Assembly: GCA_019166125.1 (NCBI GenBank)
Contig: JAHTBO010000002.1
Span: forward strand, 1-64,000
Length of the DNA: 64,000 nt
Reading direction: 5' to 3'
DNA from: Alcaligenaceae bacterium CGII-47
GTDB taxonomy: Bacteria > Pseudomonadota > Gammaproteobacteria > Burkholderiales > Burkholderiaceae_B
The notes under the pieces were generated by a model, which saw nothing but the letters and a program-made list of their open reading frames with translations, searched no databases and had not been told where the DNA came from. A program made the translations under genes and the position numbers. This document shows, one piece after another, positions 9,372 to 16,645 of this stretch (position 1 is the stretch's first letter; every line of letters starts with the position of its first letter).

Positions 9372-9474
9372 GATGACGCTCCTCTCGGTTCAAGTGGTGA
9401 GTTAACACTGCCACTTTGGCACATTTGATGCCGTTACGGGTGGGAGCGTCCATTCCATTGTTTTTCAGCAGTAA

Positions 9475-9840
9475 GCGGCAGTAGAATCTGTTAAAGGCCT
9501 GCGGAAATATCTACCCGAATGGAAGGCATACTTCAAACTGGCGCAGACCCCGCAGACATTCAAAGACCTTGACTCCTGGATTCGACATCGCATCAGGTCC
9601 ACGCAACTGAAGCAGTGGCGCCGAGGCACAACTATCTACCGCGAGCTCCGCAAGTTGGGAGCGTCTGATGCGGTGGCAAGGGGTGCGGCAAGCGCTGGTG
9701 CAGGTGCGCGGTGGTGGCACTGCAGCGGCACGGTGGTACACCAGGTGCTAACGGTCCGCTACTTCGACAGCCTCGGGATTCCCCCGAACTTGTTCTCTGC
9801 TGTCAAACTTGTACAATGCCTGTCACTCTTTGGGGAGTAG
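9475..9840 (+). pseudogene. Group II intron reverse transcriptase/maturase, C-terminal remnant
   Basis: The plus-strand frame reads SVKGLRKYLPEWKAYFKLAQ, then TPQTFKDLDSWIRHRIR, LKQWRRGTTIYRELRKLGAS and RYFDSLGIPP. This is the maturase-specific X domain that ends group II intron proteins. The reverse transcriptase domain is absent: the frame opens only 22 bases after the IS1111 end repeat. The frame stays open past the homologous part and stops at 9840 inside the mntP leader. No clear domain V hairpin follows. Either the IS insertion or an earlier deletion removed the 5' part. Confidence 0.8.
9790..9817 (+). promoter_or_regulatory. Probable promoter of the mntP riboswitch transcript
   Basis: TTGTTC (9790-9795), 16 bases and TACAAT (9812-9817) form a plausible sigma-70 promoter. 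A start near 9824 would place the conserved riboswitch core directly at the 5' end of the transcript. Confidence 0.45.
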
Positions 9841-9930
9841 CCATCTTCTGAGCAATTCAGTAGAGTCCATGTCAACATACTCGACCTCTGTCGTGGTACG
9901 GATAGCCGCAAGGTAGGCAAGACCATTGAC
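9828..9930 (+). promoter_or_regulatory. yybP-ykoY (manganese) riboswitch
   Basis: The leader of mntP carries the conserved elements of the yybP-ykoY RNA: GGGGAGTAG at 9832-9840, GTCAACATACTCG at 9871-9883 and GGCAAGACC at 9916-9924. This RNA senses Mn2+ and turns on manganese exporters. Downstream, GGTCGGGCG (9945-9953) can pair with CGCCTGACC (9971-9979), directly before a GGAG ribosome site at 9980-9983. That suggests control of translation start. The boundaries are approximate. Confidence 0.8.
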
Positions 9931-9993
9931 ATTTCTGCGTATCAGGTCGGGCGCGCGGAAGTGCCATGGCCGCCTGACCGGAGTATCCCTGTC

Positions 9994-10563
9994 ATGAGCC
10001 TTGTCTCCCTCGTTCTTATAGCCCTTGCGATGTCCACTGATGCGTTTGCTGCAGCAATTGGCAAAGGTGCGGCCATGCGAAAGCCCCATTTCTTCCAGGC
10101 GCTACGTATCGGAATTTTGTTTGGCACGATTGAAGCGATCACACCCGTAATAGGCTGGGCTGTCGGGTCAATAGCAGTTGCATGGATATACGATTGGGAC
10201 CATTGGATTGCTTTTGCTTTGCTACTTGCCTTAGGGGGTCGAATGATCTGGGAAGGAGCCAAAACACAGGATGAGACGACACCTCCGATGGACGCCGCAG
10301 ATCAGTCCCTCCTGGCACTTGCCCTGACAGCGGTTGCAACCAGCATTGACGCAATGGCGGTCGGAGTGGGCCTTGCATTCGTCAATGTGAATATCGTTGA
10401 AGCGGCTCTACTGATCGGATTGGCGACGATGATTATGGTGACCACGGGCATCATGATCGGAAGATTCTTGGGGGCTGTTATCGGGAAAAAAGCTGAAATC
10501 CTTGGTGGGTTTGTGTTAATGGGGGTTGGTGCCATGATCCTATATGAGCATTTATCGATCTAG
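9994..10563 (+). CDS. mntP: Manganese efflux pump MntP
   Basis: The 189-residue membrane protein has two homologous halves, each with an acidic helix: [20 protein letters not shown] at the N terminus and [20 protein letters not shown] in the middle. That is the DUF204/MntP hallmark, and E. coli MntP is nearly the same length. It exports Mn2+ across the inner membrane. The ATG at 9994 is chosen over one at 9961 because it follows the GGAG site at 9980-9983 and matches the usual MntP start. The Mn2+ riboswitch upstream supports the assignment. A decayed second copy lies at 12485. Confidence 0.93.
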   Translation: MSLVSLVLIALAMSTDAFAAAIGKGAAMRKPHFFQALRIGILFGTIEAITPVIGWAVGSIAVAWIYDWDHWIAFALLLALGGRMIWEGAKTQDETTPPMDAADQSLLALALTAVATSIDAMAVGVGLAFVNVNIVEAALLIGLATMIMVTTGIMIGRFLGAVIGKKAEILGGFVLMGVGAMILYEHLSI

Positions 10564-10565
10564 CA

Positions 10566-11445
10566 TCAATGATGATGTCGATGATGAGCGTCGGGAAAGT
10601 GCACATGACTATGGGTGAGTGGTTCATGTCGATGCCAATGGCTGTGTGCTGTGCCCGGCGCGACGGGCGTATGGTGCGAATGCTGATGATGTTCGTCGTG
10701 GGTATGTTGATGCTAGTGCTCCAGCACCTCATGCGTATGAATATGGCTATGGCGCTCAGTCAGGTGCAGCCAAATGCCGATCGCCATCAATAAGCCCGCG
10801 ACAAGTAGAGGAAGAGTCACTGACTCGCCCAGCATGATAGCCAGCACGGTGCCAAAGAACGGCGCCAGCGACAAGTCCCTTCACTGCAGCGATCCAGGTA
10901 GCATCTGTGAGCGAGACCTTGCGTGTGAGGTTGTTGTCAACGCCCCAGGCCAAACAAGCGCCTAGCACAGCCAATGCAGGCCAAACGTGAGAAAAACGCG
11001 CTTCGCCAGGCCAGCTTAACACCAGCGCACCGGCGGCGATGGCAACCATGCCTAGCGCGATGCGGCGATCAAAATTCTCTTTAAAGACAAACCATGCCAA
11101 AAGTGCGGTGAACACCCCTTCTGCATTCAGCAGCAATGAGGCACCCGACGCAGGCATTTCTGTCAGCCCGATCATGAGCAATACCGGGCCACAAACACCA
11201 CCAGCGATAATTGCTCCCACAAACCAAGGCGCCTCTTGACGGGCAAGGTGTACCGCTGGCGCTCGGCTCAGCAGGCGATATAGGGAGAGCCCCAGGCCGG
11301 ATCCAAAATAGAGCAAGCCTGCTAGCAACCAGGGGCTTACGTTTTCGAGCAATGATTTAGCTAGTGGCGTTCCCGCGCCAAATAGCAGTGCGGCCACTAA
11401 GGCTGCCGCGACGCCGGGCTGGCGTAGACCCTGTTTCCAACTCAT
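10566..11445 (-). pseudogene. DMT/EamA-family exporter with histidine-rich tail, internally deleted
   Basis: The gene starts at 11445 (MSWKQGLRQPGVAAALVAAL) and encodes the first five to six helices of an EamA-type transporter, with LTEMPASGASLLLNAEGVFT. After KGLVAG the sequence jumps within GGCGCCGTTC to what should be the ninth helix region, FFGTVLAIMLGESVTLPLLV, now in another frame. About 40-50 residues appear lost. The shifted frame continues into a remarkable tail rich in histidine (HSHIHTHEVLEH, HTHDEHHQHSHH, HRHEPLTHSHVHF) and ends at 10566. An in-frame TAG also replaces a probable GAG within the tail. A metal ligand role of the tail is inference from composition. The original frame now stops at 10756. 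Confidence 0.75.
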
Positions 11446-11493
11446 GTCGGATGGTTCCTTGTTGGTAGGTAAATTGTCTCACCCCCAAAGAAA

Positions 11494-11700
11494 TCAAGCA
11501 ACGCACGGCGAAGCTCCCGCGGCAAGACCGCGCAGAAGTGCGATCTGATCCGGAGTGACCGTCATAGTGCCATCAGGCAGTCCCCAGCTACGCGCCCGGT
11601 CAGCAAGCATCCCCCGCACGATGCTCTCCGTGTGCTCCGGACTAGGGGGTGGAAAATACACCGGACGCAGACAGGTGTCATAATAACCACAGCCGGACAT
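11494..11700 (-). CDS. Small hypothetical protein overlapping the ICMT-like gene
   Basis: A 68-residue frame starts at ATG 11700 (MSGCGYYDTCLRPVYFPPPS) inside the last codons of the ICMT-like gene and overlaps it by 23 bases. Composition is protein-like, with a PPPSPEHTESIVRGMLADRA helix and a short C-terminal helix with a free cysteine. No family is recognised. Translational coupling to the methyltransferase is plausible. It may alternatively be a chance frame, so confidence is modest. Confidence 0.4.
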   Translation of the reverse strand: MSGCGYYDTCLRPVYFPPPSPEHTESIVRGMLADRARSWGLPDGTMTVTPDQIALLRGLAAGASPCVA

Positions 11701-12358
11701 GGATCCAGCCAGCCTGCTGAGCAACGTCAATCACTTCGAAGATAGGAATTGCGAGAAAATAGGGTGCAGCGTCACGCAGAGTGCGCCAAATACTGGCGAG
11801 ATCTACAGTGGCGTATCCGGATGAGTGCCATCTGCGTGGGCGTGGCCAAAACCGAGGCACCTGAGCACAATAGTTATCAAATTGCGGACCAAAAGCCGCA
11901 CGCAACAACTGCTCTTCTTTGCCTATGATCCAACGAAAAATCGCCAATGCTGCAAGGGCGAGCACGAGCCCAACCACCAGGCTGCCAGTCTGTAAGCCAA
12001 TTCCGAATACTGCCAATACAGAGAACACGTATAAGGGGTTACGGCTCACCGAATAGGGTCCATCAGACACAAGATCTGCCCCCTTGCGACCACCCAAATA
12101 CAGCATGCATGCGCAGCGACCCAAGATTGCAATGATGAGGCACCCCAGCCCTATCCACTCTAGGCCCTCGTGTACCCATCCTCCATTTGACCATGCCGAT
12201 CCCACCCAGATCAGTGCAGCGAGCGCAGCGACGCCTAGCGTCGTTAATGCATACCGACGAATGACCTGGGCGTGCGCCAAATGTGCCCAGATCGCATCAA
12301 CATTGTCATGCTTTGCACTATTGGCGGCGCGTTTCGAAATGTGTGTTAAAAAAGTCAT
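11678..12358 (-). CDS. Isoprenylcysteine methyltransferase-like (ICMT/PEMT) membrane protein
   Basis: The 226-residue protein has about four to five membrane helices followed by the signature of ICMT/phospholipid methyltransferase-like proteins: GADLVSDGPYSVSRNPLYVF, then EEQLLRAAFGPQFDNYCAQV with the Glu and Tyr of the SAM pocket, and PRFWPR. These proteins are thought to methylate small-molecule or lipid carboxyl or amine groups, but bacterial substrates are mostly unknown. The start at 12358 (MTFLTHISKRAANSAKHDNV) follows AGGGGAT. Neighbouring genes are metal-related, so a role in metal detoxification is possible but not shown. Confidence 0.75.
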   Translation of the reverse strand: MTFLTHISKRAANSAKHDNVDAIWAHLAHAQVIRRYALTTLGVAALAALIWVGSAWSNGGWVHEGLEWIGLGCLIIAILGRCACMLYLGGRKGADLVSDGPYSVSRNPLYVFSVLAVFGIGLQTGSLVVGLVLALAALAIFRWIIGKEEQLLRAAFGPQFDNYCAQVPRFWPRPRRWHSSGYATVDLASIWRTLRDAAPYFLAIPIFEVIDVAQQAGWIHVRLWLL

Positions 12359-12484
12359 CGCTATCCCCTTGAGATAGATGGCAGGCAAGGCTGCTACCCC
12401 ACTTTGGATGGGTGCCAAAATTTTGATGGTCGTGCATTCTATCCGTTTTGGAATGTTCTGTTGTATAAGCTCTCTGTCCCTATT

Positions 12485-12566
12485 ATGAGCCTAACCTCCC
12501 TTTTCCTCATCGCCCTTGCGATGTCCACTGACGCGTTTGCCGCTGCGTATCGGCATACTATTTGGC
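12485..12566 (+). pseudogene. mntP: Second mntP copy, reduced to a fragment
   Basis: The sequence opens with ATGAGCCTAACCTCCCT and encodes [20 protein letters not shown], nearly the same as the N terminus of the intact mntP at 9994. It then jumps to ATCGGCATACTATTTGGCAT, equal to RIGILFG of the intact gene. Compared with the intact copy exactly 50 bases are missing, which breaks the frame. The likely ancestral sequences on both sides share a GCTGC-type repeat. The rest of the gene is gone, and no riboswitch motif lies upstream. Confidence 0.8.
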
Positions 12567-12613
12567 ATTCATGGTGACACACGGAACCCTCGCTGAGGTA
12601 CTACAATGGATAA

Positions 12614-12829
12614 ATGACCATTGCGCCAATGCTCGAATCGACGGTCACTTGTCCACACTGCGGATTCGAAAAAAATGAAATCATGCCATTGGATGCATGT
12701 CAGTTTTTCTATGAATGCGTAGCATGTCACACAATATTAAAACCCAAAATGGGTGACTGCTGCGTATTCTGCTCTTATGGAACCAAAGAGTGCCCGCCCA
12801 AGCAACACGCCGGCGATGTGTGCTGCTAA
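12614..12829 (+). CDS. GDCCVxC-domain small cysteine-rich protein
   Basis: The 71-residue protein has a CPHCGF pair, CQFFYECVACH, and the family signature KMGDCCVFCSYGTKECPPKQ followed by a terminal Cys pair. Twelve cysteines in 71 residues suggest metal or thiol binding. In some bacteria a selenocysteine is used in the GDCCVxC motif; here all positions are ordinary Cys codons. Its function is unknown. It precedes chrA by about 30 bases on the same strand, so the two may be co-transcribed. Confidence 0.75.
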   Translation: MTIAPMLESTVTCPHCGFEKNEIMPLDACQFFYECVACHTILKPKMGDCCVFCSYGTKECPPKQHAGDVCC

Positions 12830-12860
12830 TCCTGAAACAGTATCACTTTCGAACAAATGC

Positions 12861-14066
12861 ATGACCAGCTCCTCCGCCGATAATCACCGATCATGGTCGG
12901 TTTTTCTGATTTTTTTGCGTCTTGGATTCACGTCGTTCGGCGGCCCCGTCGCGCACTTAGGCTATTTTCGCGCTGAGTTTGTCACGCATCGCCGTTGGCT
13001 CTCTGAACGTAGCTACGCTGATCTGGTTGCTCTTTGCCAGTTCTTGCCTGGGCCAGCAAGCAGCCAGGTGGGCATCGCACTAGGTCTATCTCGAGCAGGA
13101 TACTGCGGAGCGCTGGCTGCGTGGGCTGGCTTTACACTGCCCTCGGCAATTGCCTTGATCCTGTTCGCACTCGGGATTACCAACTATGGCGATGCCGTCC
13201 CGCCAGGTGTTTTGCATGGCTTAAAAGTAATGGCCGTCGCCGTGGTTGCCCAAGCAGTATGGGGTATGGCGCGCACCCTATGCACCGATGGGTGGCGCAT
13301 CACAATTATGGTGATTGCTGCCTGTGTTGTTTTGCTTGCACCGTCTGCCTGGGGGCAGGTTGGCGTGATAATTGTTGCCGGTATCGCTGGGTGCCTATTA
13401 TTCCAGAGCACGCAGATTGCTGAGCATGACCCACTACCGATCACGGTCAGCCATCGGACTGGTATGGTCTGTTTGGCGCTGTTCTTTGCCCTGCTGCTCG
13501 GCTTGCCGATCTTGGCGGAACTGCTGCCCAGTCAAACGATAGTAGTAGTGGACGCCTTCTATCGTGTCGGATCACTAGTATTTGGTGGTGGGCACGTTGT
13601 GTTGCCACTGCTGCAAGCCGAAGTGGTGCCCCCCGGCTGGGTGGGTAATGAATCTTTCCTTGCGGGGTATGGCGCGGCCCAAGCGGTTCCGGGCCCTCTG
13701 TTCACGTTTGCAGCGTTCCTGGGTGCGTCGATGACGACTACGCCTTCAGGCTGGATCGGTGGCATCGTGTGTCTGTTAGCGATCTTTGCGCCCTCTTTCT
13801 TATTGGTCGTCGGGGCCATGCCGTTTTGGGAACGTCTGCGCCGCAATGGCAGCACCCAAGCCGCGCTGATTGGGGTCAATGCAGCGGTGGTTGGCCTGCT
13901 GCTGGCCGCACTCTATCATCCTGTATGGACGAGCGCGATCATGCAGCCTCAGGACTTTGGCTTAGCTATCATCGCGCTGATCGCATTGATGTTCTGGAAG
14001 CTTTCGCCGTGGCTGGTTGTCGTTGGCAGTGGCACACTGGGTTGGTTATTAAGTATTGCGTTGTAA
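12861..14066 (+). CDS. chrA: Chromate transporter ChrA (two-domain)
   Basis: The protein of about 401 residues has the two repeated CHR domains of long ChrA proteins. The first has FLRLGFTSFGGPVAHLGYFR, ERSYADLVALCQFLPGPASS and GIALGLSRAGYCGALAAWAG; the second has YRVGSLVFGGGHVVLPLLQA and GYGAAQAVPGPLFTFAAFLG. About ten helices are predicted. These proteins export chromate driven by the proton gradient. The start at 12861 (MTSSSADNHRSWSVF) avoids overlap with the upstream gene, but its ribosome site is weak; earlier ATG codons at 12753 or 12816 are possible. No broken frame is seen. Confidence 0.9.
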   Translation: MTSSSADNHRSWSVFLIFLRLGFTSFGGPVAHLGYFRAEFVTHRRWLSERSYADLVALCQFLPGPASSQVGIALGLSRAGYCGALAAWAGFTLPSAIALILFALGITNYGDAVPPGVLHGLKVMAVAVVAQAVWGMARTLCTDGWRITIMVIAACVVLLAPSAWGQVGVIIVAGIAGCLLFQSTQIAEHDPLPITVSHRTGMVCLALFFALLLGLPILAELLPSQTIVVVDAFYRVGSLVFGGGHVVLPLLQAEVVPPGWVGNESFLAGYGAAQAVPGPLFTFAAFLGASMTTTPSGWIGGIVCLLAIFAPSFLLVVGAMPFWERLRRNGSTQAALIGVNAAVVGLLLAALYHPVWTSAIMQPQDFGLAIIALIALMFWKLSPWLVVVGSGTLGWLLSIAL

Positions 14067-14080
14067 TTTATCTGGAGATT

Positions 14081-14497
14081 TTAGTCGCGGGAAAATTCCT
14101 TGCCAGAAAAATCGACAGTGACTAGATTACCATCAAGTTCGCCCATGCCTGGTGCATTCAACGGCATGCCTGGCGCTGAAACACCTCTTATAGACGTATC
14201 AGCCAATAGTTTGCGCACAACATTGGCTGGCACATGTCCCTCAATTATCTGCCCTGTATCATCGACCACGCCGGTATGACACGAGCTCATCTCCATCGGC
14301 ACGCCAAGTTTTTGCTTGATTGAAGCCATATTGGCCGTCTTGATGGCTTTTACTTCAAAACCCGCATTGCGCATGTGCTCGACCCAACCAGAGCAACAGC
14401 CACAATTGGGATCTTGGTATACGGTAATCGCCTTGTCGGCCGCCTGTGCAAGAAACGATGTAGCCGCCAGGGCGATTGCTGCGAGCCAGAATTTCAT
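14081..14497 (-). CDS. DUF411 periplasmic metal-binding protein
   Basis: The 138-residue protein begins with a signal peptide (MKFWLAAIALAATSFLAQAA). It has the DUF411 signature VYQDPNCGCCSGWVEHMRNAG, then MEMSSCHTGVV, EGHVPANVVRKLL and GVSAPGMPLNAPGM. The CGCC pair and following Met and Cys are suited to copper binding. Such proteins occur with copper efflux genes and are presumed copper carriers or sensors in the periplasm. It is convergent with chrA (14 bases apart) and divergent from the cupredoxin remnant. Confidence 0.85.
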   Translation of the reverse strand: MKFWLAAIALAATSFLAQAADKAITVYQDPNCGCCSGWVEHMRNAGFEVKAIKTANMASIKQKLGVPMEMSSCHTGVVDDTGQIIEGHVPANVVRKLLADTSIRGVSAPGMPLNAPGMGELDGNLVTVDFSGKEFSRD

Positions 14498-14536
14498 GAG
14501 GCATACTCCATAAAGAATATAATATCTTAGCTTCTG

Positions 14537-14925
14537 ATGAAAAAAATACTATTGATATTGATCTTAAGCACCCTACCCGCCCTGACACTCGCCTCCGGGA
14601 GTCACGATGGGGGGCATGGTATGTCCAGCATACAAGAAAACAGATCAACGATTAGGCCGGTGATACTGTCCGATTCCTGATTAGAAATTCAGGCAAAATT
14701 ACCCACGAACTGGTTATCGGCTCAGTCGCCGAAATGCGAGATCATGCCGCAATGATGAAAAACACACCGGGCATGAAACATGCCGAGCCCAATATGATTT
14801 CACTTGATGCTGGAAAGAATGGCGAGCTGATCTGGCAGTTCACCCAGGCGGGCACTGTCGACTTTGCCTGCCTGGTGGCTGGCCACATGGAAGCGGGCAT
14901 GATCGGTAAGGTAAACGTCCATTGA
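14537..14925 (+). pseudogene. Cupredoxin-like copper protein, internally deleted
   Basis: The ATG at 14537 opens a signal peptide (MKKILLILILSTLPALTLAS) followed by GSHDGGHGMSS. This frame stops after 47 residues. From about 14655 another frame encodes the rest of a cupredoxin: AGDTVRFLIRNSGKITHELV, MKHAEPNMISLDAGKNGEL and VDFACLVAGHMEAGMIGKVN with the His, Cys, His and Met ligands of a type I copper site. The segment that normally joins them, with the first beta strands, is missing. The gene lay beside DUF411 and copA, a usual copper-tolerance set. Confidence 0.75.
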
Positions 14926-14982
14926 TGGGCGCTTACCTGCACCGCTTGGCTATGTAAGTGAACGCCTGGCCACGACGGCCTG

Positions 14983-16429
14983 TTATTTTGCCTTGCGTAA
15001 TCGCAGCGCATTGCCCACCACCGATGCCGAACTTAAACTCATGGCGAGCGCCGCGAACATAGGCGAGAGTAGCAGGCCTGTAAACGGATAAATCACCCCC
15101 GCCGCCAGCGGTACGCCCAATGCGTTATAAACAAATGCAAATCCCAGATTCTGCTTCATATTTGTCACGGTGGCGTCAGACAGATGACGGGCGATGGATA
15201 TCCCCCGCAAATCGCCCTTGACCAACGTGACCTGAGCGCTATTCATTGCCACATCGGTACCGGTGCCCATGGCAATACCCACATTGGCTTTGGCCAAGGC
15301 GGGCGCATCATTAATACCGTCACCCGCCATCGCCACGATATGCCCTTGATCTTGAAGCTTTGTGACCAGCTCAAGCTTATCGGCCGGTTTGACCTCGCCA
15401 TGGAATTCGTCGATACCCAGGCGCTGAGCAACTGCTTTGGCAGTGGATACCCCATCACCAGTAGCCATAATGACCCGGATTTCGGCGGCTTTCAGTTCGT
15501 CCAATGCTTCTTGTGTGGTGGCTTTAATAGGGTCCGACACGGCGAGTAGGCCCAACAGAAGGCCATCTGCGGCGAGATACATGACGCTTGCGCCCTGGAC
15601 ACGCAAACTCTCGGCCCTATTGCTCAGCGGCGCAACGTCCACCTCATCTTGCTGCATCAACGCGGTATTCCCGAGCACCAAGCGCTTGCCTTCGACCATG
15701 CCACGAACACCGATACCCGTACCCGATTCGAACTCATCCACCGCCGCCAATGCAATACCCTGATCGCGTGCGGCGCCAACAATGGCGTCGGCCAACGGGT
15801 GTTCGCTGCCTTGATCTAAGCTCGCAGCCAAGCGCAATGCCTCATCGGCGGCGCCTCCCGCGACGGGAACAGCTTGCTCAAATGAGGGGCGCCCTTCAGT
15901 CAGGGTGCCGGTCTTATCGACGATCAAGGTATCGACCTTGCGAAAGTTCTCGATAGCGGCGGCATCACGAAACAAGACGCCCTTGGTCGCACCACGCCCC
16001 GTAGCCACCATAATGGACATAGGCGTAGCCAGGCCTAGCGCACACGGACACGCAATGATCAGGACGGATACTGCGTTGATCAGGCCATATACCCAGCTAG
16101 GCTGAGGGCCCCAAAGTCCCCACACAAAAAATGTCGTCACAGCGATAGCAACAACTGTCATGACGAAATACCCTGCCACGTGATCGGCCATACGCTGCAT
16201 AGGTGCTCGAGAGCGCTGCGCTTGCGCCACGAGTTGCACAATTTGAGCCAATATGGTGGCCGTACCCACCTTTTCGGCGCGTATCACCAAGGCGCCCGAA
16301 GTGTTCATCGTTGCCCCGATTACTTTGTTGCCCACAGGTGTAGATCGTGCCTGACGAGGCCGGGCTGGCGTAATTCGCATCAACATCCGTGGATCCATGA
16401 TGAGCGTGCTCGTGGTCGTGTGGTGTCAT
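14983..16429 (-). pseudogene. copA: CopA-type copper P1B ATPase with its N-terminal half deleted
   Basis: The start at 16429 encodes MTPHDHEHAHHGSTDVDANY and then SGTIYTC, the usual opening of a heavy-metal-binding region ending in YTCPMHP. Immediately afterwards another frame continues STPVGNKVIGATMNTSGAL, the part after the TGE loop of the actuator domain. The rest is complete: IACPCALGLATP, VDKTGTLTEG, a P-type HP site (GSEHPLADAI), MAGDGINDAPALAKA and the last helices. The metal-binding domain, the first four helices and most of the actuator, about 300 residues, are absent. The two ends share ATCTACACCTGT, so a 12-bp repeat probably mediated the loss (inference). The remaining frame from 16398 is unlikely to pump. 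Confidence 0.75.
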
Positions 16430-16645
16430 AGCACAGCTGTTTCCCGCTTAGTAGTGATGCTTATTGATCTTGCCACACTTTACGGTCCTTGTGAGACCTT
16501 GACGATAGTGATCTTTGAGATATCGACGATTACATCGGTCAGCCCAGTGAATCCATCCTCTTCCCCTTGACGTAGGTCAAAACATCAGCAAGGTATTGCT
16601 AATAGCATAACGCCCAAGGATCTAATAATAGGGCAAAGTAATTTT
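16430..16645. other. Intergenic region in front of nosR
   Basis: This stretch of about 216 bases separates the divergent copA remnant and nosR. It contains the Fnr/Dnr-type box described separately and no gene. I saw no CueR-like copper operator for copA. Confidence 0.6.
16567..16580 (+). promoter_or_regulatory. Fnr/Dnr-type box of the nos operon
   Basis: TTGAC-GTAG-GTCAA is a perfect inverted repeat of the Fnr/Dnr/Nnr type. A -10-like TAGCAT at 16603-16608 would set the start near 16615, so the box is centred at about -41.5. This is the class II activator position. Nos operons are commonly controlled by such regulators in response to low oxygen and NO. Confidence 0.8.

Larger units (their letters stand above)
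8074..9453 (-). mobile_element. IS1111-type element of the IS110 family
   Basis: The element is bounded by 12-bp subterminal inverted repeats, ATGGACGCTCCC at 8074-8085 and GGGAGCGTCCAT at 9442-9453. Such repeats distinguish the IS1111 subgroup from other IS110 elements. Between them lies one intact DEDD transposase gene with about 260 bases of non-coding DNA downstream of it. True ends probably extend a few bases beyond the repeats. The element separates the P-type ATPase promoter region from a group II intron remnant. Confidence 0.85.

Noticed and set aside
12614-12829. GDCCVxC protein as a selenoprotein
   Set aside because: All cysteine positions are TGT or TGC. No in-frame TGA or hairpin is seen.
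16430-16566. Copper-responsive CueR operator for copA
   Set aside because: No palindrome of the CueR type with the 19-bp spaced promoter was found, and the gene itself is dead.
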